A stretch of 64,000 nucleotides of DNA from Xiphydria camelus (Eukaryota > Arthropoda > Insecta > Hymenoptera > Xiphydriidae), in assembly GCA_963678675.1 (NCBI GenBank), contig OY783193.1, forward strand, positions 11,270,822 to 11,334,821. The letters are read 5' to 3'. The translations under genes and the position numbers were made by a program. Below, in pieces: positions 26,601 through 40,603 of this stretch. The notes below the pieces were generated by a model. The model saw nothing but the letters and a program-made list of their open reading frames with translations. It did no database searches and was not told where the DNA came from. Positions within the stretch are counted from its first letter, which is position 1; every line of letters begins with the position of its first letter.

Positions 26601-28286
26601 TCGAAATCTCAAAGGAAATATGAAATAACGCTGATTTTGTGTATAAAGAAATTTTTTTTTCCGCAAGAAATCATCGATATCTCGGTGTTCCGTTGAGATT
26701 TCCTCAATAAATCTATCATTTTCGTAATCAGCGCGAAAAAATACATAAGATAGGATGGTCGAGAATTCGATTCCAGAGATTTCGATTTTTGCGAAAAATC
26801 GCATTTTCTGTAAGGTCCCGACCTTACAGAAATTGTCAATTTTTTCGAAAAATGAAAATCTTCGGAATTGGAATCTCGACCACCCTATCCGATGTATTTT
26901 TTTACGCTGATTCCGAAAAGCACGGTTATTTGGTCGAAATCTCAAAGGAAATATGAAATAACGCTGATTTTGTGTATAAACAAATTTTTTTTTTCCGCAA
27001 GAAATCATCGATATCTCGGTGTTCCGTTGAGATTTCCTCAATAAATCTATCATTTTCGTAATCAGCGCGAAAAAATACATAAGATAGGATGGTCGAGAAT
27101 TCGATTCCAGAGATTTCGATTTTTGCGAAAAATCGCATTTTCTGTAAGGTCCCGACCTTACAGAAATTGTCAATTTTTTCGAAAAATGAAAATCTTCGGA
27201 ATTGGAATCTCGACCACCCTATCCGATGTATTTTTTTACGCTGATTCCGAAAAGCACGGTTATTTGGTCGAAATCTCAAAGGAAATATGAAATAACGCTG
27301 ATTTTGTGTATAAACAAATTTTTTTTTCCGCAAGAAATCATCGATATCTCGGTGTTCCGTTGAGATTTCCTCAATAAATCTATCATTTTCGTAATCAGCG
27401 CGAAAAAATACATAAGATAGGATGGTCGAGAATTCGATTCCAGAGATTTCGATTTTTGCGAAAAATCGCATTTTCTGTAAGGTCCCGACCTTACAGAAAT
27501 TGTCAATTTTTTCGAAAAATGAAAATCTTCGGAATTGGAATCTCGACCACCCTATCCGATGTATTTTTTTACGCTGATTCCGAAAAGCACGGTTATTTGG
27601 TCGAAATCTCAAAGGAAATATGAAATAACGCTGATTTTGTGTATAAACAAATTTTTTTTTCCGCAAGAAATCATCGATATCTCGGTGTTCCGTTGAGATT
27701 TCCTCAATAAATCTATCATTTTCGTAATCAGCGCGAAAAAATACATAAGATAGGATGGTCGAGAATTCGATTCCAGAGATTTCGATTTTTGCGAAAAATC
27801 GCATTTTCTGTAAGGTCCCGACCTTACAGAAATTGTCAATTTTTTAGAAAAATGAAAATCTTCGGAATTGGAATCTCGACCACCCTATCAGATGTATTTT
27901 TTTACGCTGATTCCGAAAAGCACGGTTATTTGGTCGAAATCTCAAAGGAAATATGAAATAACGCTGATTTTGTGTATAAACAATTTTTTTTTTCCGCAAG
28001 AAATCATCGATATCTCGGTGTTCCGTCGAGATTTCCTCAATAAATCTATCATTTTCGTAATCAGCGCGAAAAAATACATAAGATAGGATGGTCGAGAATT
28101 CGATTCCAGAGATTTCGATTTTTGCGAAAAATCGCATTTTCCGTAAGGTCCCGACCTTACAGAAATTGTCAATTTTTTCGAAAAATGAAAATCTTCGGAA
28201 TGGAATCTCGACCACCCTATCCGATGTATTTTTTTACGCTGATTCCGAAAAGCACGGTTATTTGGTCGAAATCTCAAAGGAAATAT

Positions 28287-31200
28287 GAAATAACGCTGAT
28301 TTTGTGTATAAAGAAATTTTTTTTTCCGCAAGAAATCATCGATATCTCGGTGTTCCGTTGAGATTTCCTCAATAAATATATCATTTTCGTAATCAGCGCG
28401 AAAAAATACATCAGATAGGATGGTCGAGAATTCGATTCCAGAGATTTCGATTTTTGCGAAAAATCGCATTTTCTGTAAGGTCCCGACCTTACAGAAATTG
28501 TCAATTTTTTCGAAAAATGAAAATCTTCGGAATTGGAATCTCGACCACCCTATCCGATGTATTTTTTTACGCTGATTCCGAAAAGCACGGTTATTTGGTC
28601 GAAATCTCAAAGGAAATATGAAATAACGCTGATTTTGTGTATAAAGAAATTTTTTTTTCCGCAAGAAATCATCGATATCTCGGTGTTCCGTTGAGATTTC
28701 CTCAATAAATCTATCATTTTCGTAATCAGCGCGAAAAAATACATAAGATAGGATGGTCGAGAATTCGATTCCAGAGATTTCGATTTTTGCGAAAAATCGC
28801 ATTTTCTGTAAGGTCCCGACCTTACAGAAATTGTCAATTTTTTCGAAAAATGAAAATCTTCGGAATTGGAATCTCGACCACCCTATCCGATGTATTTTTT
28901 TACGCTGATTCCGAAAAGCACGGTTATTTGGTCGAAATCTCAAAGGAAATATGAAATAACGCTGATTTTGTGTATAAACAAATTTTTTTTTCCGCAAGAA
29001 ATCATCGATATCTCGGTGTTCCGTTGAGATTTCCTCAATAAATCTATCATTTTCGTAATCAGCGCGAAAAAATACATAAGATAGGATGGTCGAGAATTCG
29101 ATTCCAGAGATTTCGATTTTTGCGAAAAATCGCATTTTCTGTAAGGTCCCGACCTTACAGAAATTGTCAATTTTTTCGAAAAATGAAAATCTTCGGAATT
29201 GGAATCTCGACCACCCTATCCGATGTATTTTTTTACGCTGATTCCGAAAAGCACGGTTATTTGGTCGAAATCTCAAAGGAAATATGAAATAACGCTGATT
29301 TTGTGTATAAACAAATTTTTTTTTCCGCAAGAAATCATCGATATCTCGGTGTTCCGTTGAGATTTCCTCAATAAATCTATCATTTTCGTAATCAGCGCGA
29401 AAAAATACATAAGATAGGATGGTCGAGAATTCGATTCCAGAGATTTCGATTTTTGCGAAAAATCGCATTTTCTGTAAGGTCCCGACCTTACAGAAATTGT
29501 CAATTTTTTCGAAAAATGAAAATCTTCGGAATTGGAATCTCGACCACCCTATCCGATGTATTTTTTTACGCTGATTCCGAAAAGCACGGTTATTTGGTCG
29601 AAATCTCAAAGGAAATATGAAATAACGCTGATTTTGTGTATAAAGAAATTTTTTTTTCCGCAAGAAATCATCGATATCTCGGTGTTCCGTTGAGATTTCC
29701 TCAATAAATCTATCATTTTCGTAATCAGCGCGAAAAAATACATAAGATAGGATGGTCGAGAATTCGATTCCAGAGATTTCGATTTTTGCGAAAAATCGCA
29801 TTTTCTGTAAGGTCCCGACCTTACAGAAATTGTCAATTTTTTCGAAAAATGAAAATCTTCGGAATTGGAATCTCGACCACCCTATCCGATGTATTTTTTT
29901 ACGCTGATTCCGAAAAGCACGGTTATTTGGTCGAAATCTCAAAGGAAATATGAAATAACGCTGATTTTGTGTATAAACAAATTTTTTTTTCCGCAAGAAA
30001 TCATCGATATCTCGGTGTTCCGTTGAGATTTCCTCAATAAATCTATCATTTTCGTAATCAGCGCGAAAAAATACATAAGATAGGATGGTCGAGAATTCGA
30101 TTCCAGAGATTTCGATTTTTGCGAAAAATCGCATTTTCTGTAAGGTCCCGACCTTACAGAAATTGTCAATTTTTTCGAAAAATGAAAATCTTCGGAATTG
30201 GAATCTCGACCACCCTATCCGATGTATTTTTTTACGCTGATTCCGAAAAGCACGGTTATTTGGTCGAAATCTCAAAGGAAATATGAAATAACGCTGATTT
30301 TGTGTATAAACAAATTTTTTTTCCGCAAGAAATCATCGATATCTCGGTGTTCCGTTGAGATTTCCTCAATAAATCTATCATTTTCGTAATCAGCGCGAAA
30401 AAATACATAAGATAGGATGGTCGAGAATTCGATTCCAGAGATTTCGATTTTTGCGAAAAATCGCATTTTCTGTAAGGTCCCGACCTTACAGAAATTGTCA
30501 ATTTTTTCGAAAAATGAAAATCTTCGGAATTGGAATCTCGACCACCCTATCCGATGTATTTTTTTACGCTGATTCCGAAAAGCACGGTTATTTGGTCGAA
30601 ATCTCAAAGGAAATATGAAATAACGCTGATTTTGTGTATAAACAAATTTTTTTTCCGCAAGAAATCATCGATATCTCGGTGTTCCGTTGAGATTTCCTCA
30701 ATAAATCTATCATTTTCGTAATCAGCGCGAAAAAATACATAAGATAGGATGGTCGAGAATTCGATTCCAGAGATTTCGATTTTTGCGAAAAATCGCATTT
30801 TCTGTAAGGTCCCGACCTTACAGAAATTGTCAATTTTTTCGAAAAATGAAAATCTTCGGAATTGGAATCTCGACCACCCTATCCGATGTATTTTTTTACG
30901 CTGATTCCGAAAAGCACGGTTATTTGGTCGAAATCTCAAAGGAAATATGAAATAACGCTGATTTTGTGTATAAACAAATTTTTTTTTCCGCAAGAAATCA
31001 TCGATATCTCGGTGTTCCGTTGAGATTTCCTCAATAAATCTATCATTTTCGTAATCAGCGCGAAAAAATACATAAGATAGGATGGTCGAGAATTCGATTC
31101 CAGAGATTTCGATTTTTGCGAAAAATCGCATTTTCTGTAAGGTCCCGACCTTACAGAAATTGTCAATTTTTTCGAAAAATGAAAATCTTCGGAATTGGAA

Positions 31201-34200
31201 TCTCGACCACCCTATCCGATGTATTTTTTTACGCTGATTCCGAAAAGCACGGTTATTTGGTCGAAATCTCAAAGGAAATATGAAATAACGCTGATTTTGT
31301 GTATAAAGAAATTTTTTTTTCCGCAAGAAATCATCGATATCTCGGTGTTCCGTTGAGATTTCCTCAATAAATCTATCATTTTCGTAATCAGCGCGAAAAA
31401 ATACATAAGATAGGATGGTCGAGAATTCGATTCCAGAGATTTCGATTTTTGCGAAAAATCGCATTTTCTGTAAGGTCCCGACCTTACAGAAATTGTCAAT
31501 TTTTTCGAAAAATGAAAATCTTCGGAATTGGAATCTCGACCACCCTATCCGATGTATTTTTTTACGCTGATTCCGAAAAGCACGGTTATTTGGTCGAAAT
31601 CTCAAAGGAAATATGAAATAACGCTGATTTTGTGTATAAACAAATTTTTTTTTCCGCAAGAAATCATCGATATCTCGGTGTTCCGTTGAGATTTCCTCAA
31701 TAAATCTATCATTTTCGTAATCAGCGCGAAAAAATACATAAGATAGGATGGTCGAGAATTCGATTCCAGAGATTTCGATTTTTGCGAAAAATCGCATTTT
31801 CTGTAAGGTCCCGACCTTACAGAAATTGTCAATTTTTTCGAAAAATGAAAATCTTCGGAATTGGAATCTCGACCACCCTATCCGATGTATTTTTTTACGC
31901 TGATTCCGAAAAGCACGGTTATTTGGTCGAAATCTCAAAGGAAATATGAAATAACGCTGATTTTGTGTATAAACAAATTTTTTTTTCCGCAAGAAATCAT
32001 CGATATCTCGGTGTTCCGTTGAGATTTCCTCAATAAATCTATCATTTTCGTAATCAGCGCGAAAAAATACATAAGATAGGATGGTCGAGAATTCGATTCC
32101 AGAGATTTCGATTTTTGCGAAAAATCGCATTTTCTGTAAGGTCCCGACCTTACAGAAATTGTCAATTTTTTCGAAAAATGAAAATCTTCGGAATTGGAAT
32201 CTCGACCACCCTATCCGATGTATTTTTTTACGCTGATTCCGAAAAGCACGGTTATTTGGTCGAAATCTCAAAGGAAATATGAAATAACGCTGATTTTGTG
32301 TATAAACAAATTTTTTTTCCGCAAGAAATCATCGATATCTCGGTGTTCCGTTGAGATTTCCTCAATAAATCTATCATTTTCGTAATCAGCGCGAAAAAAT
32401 ACATAAGATAGGATGGTCGAGAATTCGATTCCAGAGATTTCGATTTTTGCGAAAAATCGCATTTTCTGTAAGGTCCCGACCTTACAGAAATTGTCAATTT
32501 TTTCGAAAAATGAAAATCTTCGGAATTGGAATCTCGACCACCCTATCCGATGTATTTTTTTACGCTGATTCCGAAAAGCACGGTTATTTGGTCGAAATCT
32601 CAAAGGAAATATGAAATAACGCTGATTTTGTGTATAAACAAATTTTTTTTTCCGCAAGAAATCATCGATATCTCGGTGTTCCGTTGAGATTTCCTCAATA
32701 AATCTATCATTTTCGTAATCAGCGCGAAAAAATACATAAGATAGGATGGTCGAGAATTCGATTCCAGAGATTTCGATTTTTGCGAAAAATCGCATTTTCT
32801 GTAAGGTCCCGACCTTACAGAAATTGTCAATTTTTTCGAAAAATGAAAATCTTCGGAATTGGAATCTCGACCACCCTATCAGATGTATTTTTTTACGCTG
32901 ATTCCGAAAAGCACGGTTATTTGGTCGAAATCTCAAAGGAAATATGAAATAACGCTGATTTTGTGTATAAACATTTTTTTTTTTCCGCAAGAAATCATCG
33001 ATATCTCGGTGTTCCGTTGAGATTTCCTCAATAAATATATCATTTTCGTAATCAGCGCGAAAAAATACATAAGATAGGATGGTCGAGAATTCGATTCCAG
33101 AGATTTCGATTTTTGCGAAAAATCGCATTTTCTGTAAGGTCCCGACCTTACAGAAATTGTCAATTTTTTCGAAAAATGAAAATCTTCGGAATTGGAATCT
33201 CGACCACCCTATCCGATGTATTTTTTTACGCTGATTCCGAAAAGCACGGTTATTTGGTCGAAATCTCAAAGGAAATATGAAATAACGCTGATTTTGTGTA
33301 TAAAAAAAATATTTTTTCCGCAAGAAATCATCGATATCTCGGTGTTCCGTTGAGATTTCCTCAATAAATCTATCATTTTCGTAATCAGCGCGAAAAAATA
33401 CATAAGATAGGATGGTCGAGAATTCGATTCCAGAGATTTCGATTTTTGCGAAAAATCGCATTTTCTGTAAGGTCCCGACCTTACAGAAATTGTCAATTTT
33501 TTCGAAAAATGAAAATCTTCGGAATTGGAATCTCGACCACCCTATCCGATGTATTTTTTTACGCTGATTCCGAAAAGCACGGTTATTTGGTCGAAATCTC
33601 AAAGGAAATATGAAATAACGCTGATTTTGTGTATAAAGAAATTTTTTTTTCCGCAAGAAATCATCGATATCTCGGTGTTCCGTTGAGATTTCCTCAATAA
33701 ATCTATCATTTTCGTAATCAGCGCGAAAAAATACATAAGATAGGATGGTCGAGAATTCGATTCCAGAGATTTCGATTTTTGCGAAAAATCGCATTTTCTG
33801 TAAGGTCCCGACCTTACAGAAATTGTCAATTTTTTCGAAAAATGAAAATCTTCGGAATTGGAATCTCGACCACCCTATCCGATGTATTTTTTTACGCTGA
33901 TTCCGAAAAGCACGGTTATTTGGTCGAAATCTCAAAGGAAATATGAAATAACGCTGATTTTGTGTATAAACAAATTTTTTTTTCCGCAAGAAATCATCGA
34001 TATCTCGGTGTTCCGTTGAGATTTCCTCAATAAATCTATCATTTTCGTAATCAGCGCGAAAAAATACATAAGATAGGATGGTCGAGAATTCGATTCCAGA
34101 GATTTCGATTTTTGCGAAAAATCGCATTTTCTGTAAGGTCCCGACCTTACAGAAATTGTCAATTTTTTCGAAAAATGAAAATCTTCGGAATTGGAATCTC

Positions 34201-37200
34201 GACCACCCTATCCGATGTATTTTTTTACGCTGATTCCGAAAAGCACGGTTATTTGGTCGAAATCTCAAAGGAAATATGAAATAACGCTGATTTTGTGTAT
34301 AAAGAAATTTTTTTTTCCGCAAGAAATCATCGATATCTCGGTGTTCCGTTGAGATTTCCTCAATAAATCTATCATTTTCGTAATCAGCGCGAAAAAATAC
34401 ATAAGATAGGATGGTCGAGAATTCGATTCCAGAGATTTCGATTTTTGCGAAAAATCGCATTTTCTGTAAGGTCCCGACCTTACAGAAATTGTCAATTTTT
34501 TCGAAAAATGAAAATCTTCGGAATTGGAATCTCGACCACCCTATCCGATGTATTTTTTTACGCTGATTCCGAAAAGCACGGTTATTTGGTCGAAATCTCA
34601 AAGGAAATATGAAATAACGCTGATTTTGTGTATAAACAAATTTTTTTTTCCGCAAGAAATCATCGATATCTCGGTGTTCCGTTGAGATTTCCTCAATAAA
34701 TCTATCATTTTCGTAATCAGCGCGAAAAAATACATAAGATAGGATGGTCGAGAATTCGATTCCAGAGATTTCGATTTTTGCGAAAAATCGCATTTTCTGT
34801 AAGGTCCCGACCTTACAGAAATTGTCAATTTTTTCGAAAAATGAAAATCTTCGGAATTGGAATCTCGACCACCCTATCAGATGTATTTTTTTACGCTGAT
34901 TCCGAAAAGCACGGTTATTTGGTCGAAATCTCAAAGGAAATATGAAATAACGCTGATTTTGTGTATAAACATTTTTTTTTTTCCGCAAGAAATCATCGAT
35001 ATCTCGGTGTTCCGTTGAGATTTCCTCAATAAATATATCATTTTCGTAATCAGCGCGAAAAAATACATAAGATAGGATGGTCGAGAATTCGATTCCAGAG
35101 ATTTCGATTTTTGCGAAAAATCGCATTTTCTGTAAGGTCCCGACCTTACAGAAATTGTCAATTTTTTCGAAAAATGAAAATCTTCGGAATTGGAATCTCG
35201 ACCACCCTATCCGATGTATTTTTTTACGCTGATTCCGAAAAGCACGGTTATTTGGTCGAAATCTCAAAGGAAATATGAAATAACGCTGATTTTGTGTATA
35301 AAAAAAATATTTTTTCCGCAAGAAATCATCGATATCTCGGTGTTCCGTTGAGATTTCCTCAATAAATCTATCATTTTCGTAATCAGCGCGAAAAAATACA
35401 TAAGATAGGATGGTCGAGAATTCGATTCCAGAGATTTCGATTTTTGCGAAAAATCGCATTTTCTGTAAGGTCCCGACCTTACAGAAATTGTCAATTTTTT
35501 CGAAAAATGAAAATCTTCGGAATTGGAATCTCGACCACCCTATCCGATGTATTTTTTTACGCTGATTCCGAAAAGCACGGTTATTTGGTCGAAATCTCAA
35601 AGGAAATATGAAATAACGCTGATTTTGTGTATAAACAAATTTTTTTTTCCGCAAGAAATCATCGATATCTCGGTGTTCCGTTGAGATTTCCTCAATAAAT
35701 CTATCATTTTCGTAATCAGCGCGAAAAAATACATAAGATAGGATGGTCGAGAATTCGATTCCAGAGATTTCGATTTTTGCGAAAAATCGCATTTTCTGTA
35801 AGGTCCCGACCTTACAGAAATTGTCAATTTTTTCGAAAAATGAAAATCTTCGGAATTGGAATCTCGACCACCCTATCCGATGTATTTTTTTACGCTGATT
35901 CCGAAAAGCACGGTTATTTGGTCGAAATCTCAAAGGAAATATGAAATAACGCTGATTTTGTGTATAAACAAATTTTTTTTTCCGCAAGAAATCATCGATA
36001 TCTCGGTGTTCCGTTGAGATTTCCTCAATAAATCTATCATTTTCGTAATCAGCGCGAAAAAATACATAAGATAGGATGGTCGAGAATTCGATTCCAGAGA
36101 TTTCGATTTTTGCGAAAAATCGCATTTTCTGTAAGGTCCCGACCTTACAGAAATTGTCAATTTTTTCGAAAAATGAAAATCTTCGGAATTGGAATCTCGA
36201 CCACCCTATCCGATGTATTTTTTTACGCTGATTCCGAAAAGCACGGTTATTTGGTCGAAATCTCAAAGGAAATATGAAATAACGCTGATTTTGTGTATAA
36301 AGAAATTTTTTTTTCCGCAAGAAATCATCGATATCTCGGTGTTCCGTTGAGATTTCCTCAATAAATCTATCATTTTCGTAATCAGCGCGAAAAAATACAT
36401 AAGATAGGATGGTCGAGAATTCGATTCCAGAGATTTCGATTTTTGCGAAAAATCGCATTTTCTGTAAGGTCCCGACCTTACAGAAATTGTCAATTTTTTC
36501 GAAAAATGAAAATCTTCGGAATTGGAATCTCGACCACCCTATCCGATGTATTTTTTTACGCTGATTCCGAAAAGCACGGTTATTTGGTCGAAATCTCAAA
36601 GGAAATATGAAATAACGCTGATTTTGTGTATAAACAAATTTTTTTTTCCGCAAGAAATCATCGATATCTCGGTGTTCCGTTGAGATTTCCTCAATAAATC
36701 TATCATTTTCGTAATCAGCGCGAAAAAATACATAAGATAGGATGGTCGAGAATTCGATTCCAGAGATTTCGATTTTTGCGAAAAATCGCATTTTCTGTAA
36801 GGTCCCGACCTTACAGAAATTGTCAATTTTTTCGAAAAATGAAAATCTTCGGAATTGGAATCTCGACCACCCTATCCGATGTATTTTTTTACGCTGATTC
36901 CGAAAAGCACGGTTATTTGGTCGAAATCTCAAAGGAAATATGAAATAACGCTGATTTTGTGTATAAACAAATTTTTTTTTCCGCAAGAAATCATCGATAT
37001 CTCGGTGTTCCGTTGAGATTTCCTCAATAAATCTATCATTTTCGTAATCAGCGCGAAAAAATACATAAGATAGGATGGTCGAGAATTCGATTCCAGAGAT
37101 TTCGATTTTTGCGAAAAATCGCATTTTCTGTAAGGTCCCGACCTTACAGAAATTGTCAATTTTTTCGAAAAATGAAAATCTTCGGAATTGGAATCTCGAC

Positions 37201-37606
37201 CACCCTATCCGATGTATTTTTTTACGCTGATTCCGAAAAGCACGGTTATTTGGTCGAAATCTCAAAGGAAATATGAAATAACGCTGATTTTGTGTATAAA
37301 CAAATTTTTTTTCCGCAAGAAATCATCGATATCTCGGTGTTCCGTTGAGATTTCCTCAATAAATCTATCATTTTCGTAATCAGCGCGAAAAAATACATAA
37401 GATAGGATGGTCGAGAATTCGATTCCAGAGATTTCGATTTTTGCGAAAAATCGCATTTTCTGTAAGGTCCCGACCTTACAGAAATTGTCAATTTTTTCGA
37501 AAAATGAAAATCTTCGGAATTGGAATCTCGACCACCCTATCCGATGTATTTTTTTACGCTGATTCCGAAAAGCACGGTTATTTGGTCGAAATCTCAAAGG
37601 AAATAT
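28287..37606. repeat. Array block 3 (M86-M113): mostly consensus, with first H and X variants
   Basis: Most copies are consensus-like. G27 copies start at 28287, 28620, 29619, 31282, 33612, 34278 and 36276; the first of these is a full beta. Short-T copies start at 30285, 30617, 32281 and 37275. A cassette of an A269 copy, an H copy with A92, and an X copy appears at 32613-33611 and again at 34611-35609, a shift of six monomers (1,998 bp). Confidence 0.85.
30949..33278. repeat. Seven-monomer segment M94-M100, copy 1
   Basis: The order is consensus, G27, consensus, consensus, short-T, A269, H. It recurs at 35943-38272 with an offset of 4,994 bp (15 monomers). Confidence 0.75.
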
Positions 37607-38272
37607 GAAATAACGCTGATTTTGTGTATAAACAAATTTTTTTTTCCGCAAGAAATCATCGATATCTCGGTGTTCCGTTGAGATTTCCTCAATAAATCTA
37701 TCATTTTCGTAATCAGCGCGAAAAAATACATAAGATAGGATGGTCGAGAATTCGATTCCAGAGATTTCGATTTTTGCGAAAAATCGCATTTTCTGTAAGG
37801 TCCCGACCTTACAGAAATTGTCAATTTTTTCGAAAAATGAAAATCTTCGGAATTGGAATCTCGACCACCCTATCAGATGTATTTTTTTACGCTGATTCCG
37901 AAAAGCACGGTTATTTGGTCGAAATCTCAAAGGAAATATGAAATAACGCTGATTTTGTGTATAAACATTTTTTTTTTTCCGCAAGAAATCATCGATATCT
38001 CGGTGTTCCGTTGAGATTTCCTCAATAAATATATCATTTTCGTAATCAGCGCGAAAAAATACATAAGATAGGATGGTCGAGAATTCGATTCCAGAGATTT
38101 CGATTTTTGCGAAAAATCGCATTTTCTGTAAGGTCCCGACCTTACAGAAATTGTCAATTTTTTCGAAAAATGAAAATCTTCGGAATTGGAATCTCGACCA
38201 CCCTATCCGATGTATTTTTTTACGCTGATTCCGAAAAGCACGGTTATTTGGTCGAAATCTCAAAGGAAATAT
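35943..38272. repeat. Seven-monomer segment M109-M115, copy 2
   Basis: It has the same order of variants as 30949-33278. The X monomer that follows (M116) has gained G75 and C188 relative to the X monomer after copy 1 (M101). Confidence 0.75.
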
Positions 38273-38938
38273 GAAATAACGCTGATTTTGTGTATAAAAA
38301 AAATATTTTTTCCGCAAGAAATCATCGATATCTCGGTGTTCCGTTGGGATTTCCTCAATAAATCTATCATTTTCGTAATCAGCGCGAAAAAATACATAAG
38401 ATAGGATGGTCGAGAATTCGATTCCAGAGATTTCGATTTTTGCGAAAAATCGCATTTTCCGTAAGGTCCCGACCTTACAGAAATTGTCAATTTTTTCGAA
38501 AAATGAAAATCTTCGGAATTGGAATCTCGACCACCCTATCCGATGTATTTTTTTACGCTGATTCCGAAAAGCACGGTTATTTGGTCGAAATCTCAAAGGA
38601 AATATGAAATAACGCTGATTTTGTGTATAAACAATTTTTTTTTTCCGCAAGAAATCATCGATATCTCGGTGTTCCGTCGAGATTTCCTCAATAAATCTAT
38701 CATTTTCGTAATCAGCGCGAAAAAATACATAAGATAGGATGGTCGAGAATTCGATTCCAGAGATTTCGATTTTTGCGAAAAAATCGCATTTTCCGTAAGG
38801 TCCCGACCTTACAGAAATTGTCAATTTTTTCGAAAAATGAAAATCTTCGGAATGGAATCTCGACCACCCTATCCGATGTATTTTTTTACGCTGATTCCGA
38901 AAAGCACGGTTATTTGGTCGAAATCTCAAAGGAAATAT
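37607..38938. repeat. Four-monomer unit M114-M117, first copy
   Basis: This 1,332-bp unit (A269 consensus, H, X with G75/C188, gamma+A) is repeated immediately downstream. I saw no difference between the two copies at the sites tracked. Confidence 0.85.
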
Positions 38939-40270
38939 GAAATAACGCTGATTTTGTGTATAAACAAATTTTTTTTTCCGCAAGAAATCATCGATATCTC
39001 GGTGTTCCGTTGAGATTTCCTCAATAAATCTATCATTTTCGTAATCAGCGCGAAAAAATACATAAGATAGGATGGTCGAGAATTCGATTCCAGAGATTTC
39101 GATTTTTGCGAAAAATCGCATTTTCTGTAAGGTCCCGACCTTACAGAAATTGTCAATTTTTTCGAAAAATGAAAATCTTCGGAATTGGAATCTCGACCAC
39201 CCTATCAGATGTATTTTTTTACGCTGATTCCGAAAAGCACGGTTATTTGGTCGAAATCTCAAAGGAAATATGAAATAACGCTGATTTTGTGTATAAACAT
39301 TTTTTTTTTTCCGCAAGAAATCATCGATATCTCGGTGTTCCGTTGAGATTTCCTCAATAAATATATCATTTTCGTAATCAGCGCGAAAAAATACATAAGA
39401 TAGGATGGTCGAGAATTCGATTCCAGAGATTTCGATTTTTGCGAAAAATCGCATTTTCTGTAAGGTCCCGACCTTACAGAAATTGTCAATTTTTTCGAAA
39501 AATGAAAATCTTCGGAATTGGAATCTCGACCACCCTATCCGATGTATTTTTTTACGCTGATTCCGAAAAGCACGGTTATTTGGTCGAAATCTCAAAGGAA
39601 ATATGAAATAACGCTGATTTTGTGTATAAAAAAAATATTTTTTCCGCAAGAAATCATCGATATCTCGGTGTTCCGTTGGGATTTCCTCAATAAATCTATC
39701 ATTTTCGTAATCAGCGCGAAAAAATACATAAGATAGGATGGTCGAGAATTCGATTCCAGAGATTTCGATTTTTGCGAAAAATCGCATTTTCCGTAAGGTC
39801 CCGACCTTACAGAAATTGTCAATTTTTTCGAAAAATGAAAATCTTCGGAATTGGAATCTCGACCACCCTATCCGATGTATTTTTTTACGCTGATTCCGAA
39901 AAGCACGGTTATTTGGTCGAAATCTCAAAGGAAATATGAAATAACGCTGATTTTGTGTATAAACAATTTTTTTTTTCCGCAAGAAATCATCGATATCTCG
40001 GTGTTCCGTCGAGATTTCCTCAATAAATCTATCATTTTCGTAATCAGCGCGAAAAAATACATAAGATAGGATGGTCGAGAATTCGATTCCAGAGATTTCG
40101 ATTTTTGCGAAAAAATCGCATTTTCCGTAAGGTCCCGACCTTACAGAAATTGTCAATTTTTTCGAAAAATGAAAATCTTCGGAATGGAATCTCGACCACC
40201 CTATCCGATGTATTTTTTTACGCTGATTCCGAAAAGCACGGTTATTTGGTCGAAATCTCAAAGGAAATAT
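38939..40270. repeat. Four-monomer unit M118-M121, second copy
   Basis: This is a tandem copy of 37607-38938, offset 1,332 bp. The lack of visible differences suggests a very recent duplication or ongoing conversion. Confidence 0.85.
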
Positions 40271-40603
40271 GAAATAACGCTGATTTTGTGTATAAAGAAA
40301 TTTTTTTTTCCGCAAGAAATCATCGATATCTCGGTGTTCCGTTGAGATTTCCTCAATAAATATATCATTTTCGTAATCAGCGCGAAAAAATACATCAGAT
40401 AGGATGGTCGAGAATTCGATTCCAGAGATTTCGATTTTTGCGAAAAATCGCATTTTCTGTAAGGTCCCGACCTTACAGAAATTGTCAATTTTTTCGAAAA
40501 ATGAAAATCTTCGGAATAGGAATCTCGACCACCCTATCAGATGTATTTTTTTACGCTGATTCCGAAAAGCACGGTTATTTGGTCGAAATCTCAAAGGAAA
40601 TAT

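Larger units (their letters stand above)
16640..28286. repeat. Array block 2 (M51-M85): colinear second copy of block 1
   Basis: Rare marks recur in the same order as in block 1: T293 (M4 and M53), A71 with C126 (M10 and M58), A304 (M13 and M61), C17 (M14 and M62), G252 (M15 and M63), A248 (M19 and M67), the G27 copy (M37 and M78) and the 334-bp copy (M45 and M82). Matching stretches are 333-2328 with 16640-18635, 2661-6320 with 18636-22295, 9648-12310 with 23293-25955, and 14309-15308 with 26622-27621. Differences are whole-monomer indels plus a few private substitutions. Confidence 0.88.

Noticed and set aside
333..27621. Assembly artefact as the explanation for the large internal duplication
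   Set aside because: The copies are colinear but differ by whole-monomer gains and losses and by private substitutions (for example in M12 but not M60), which a simple duplicated contig would not show. Read-level evidence is still needed for the adjacent pairs that look identical.
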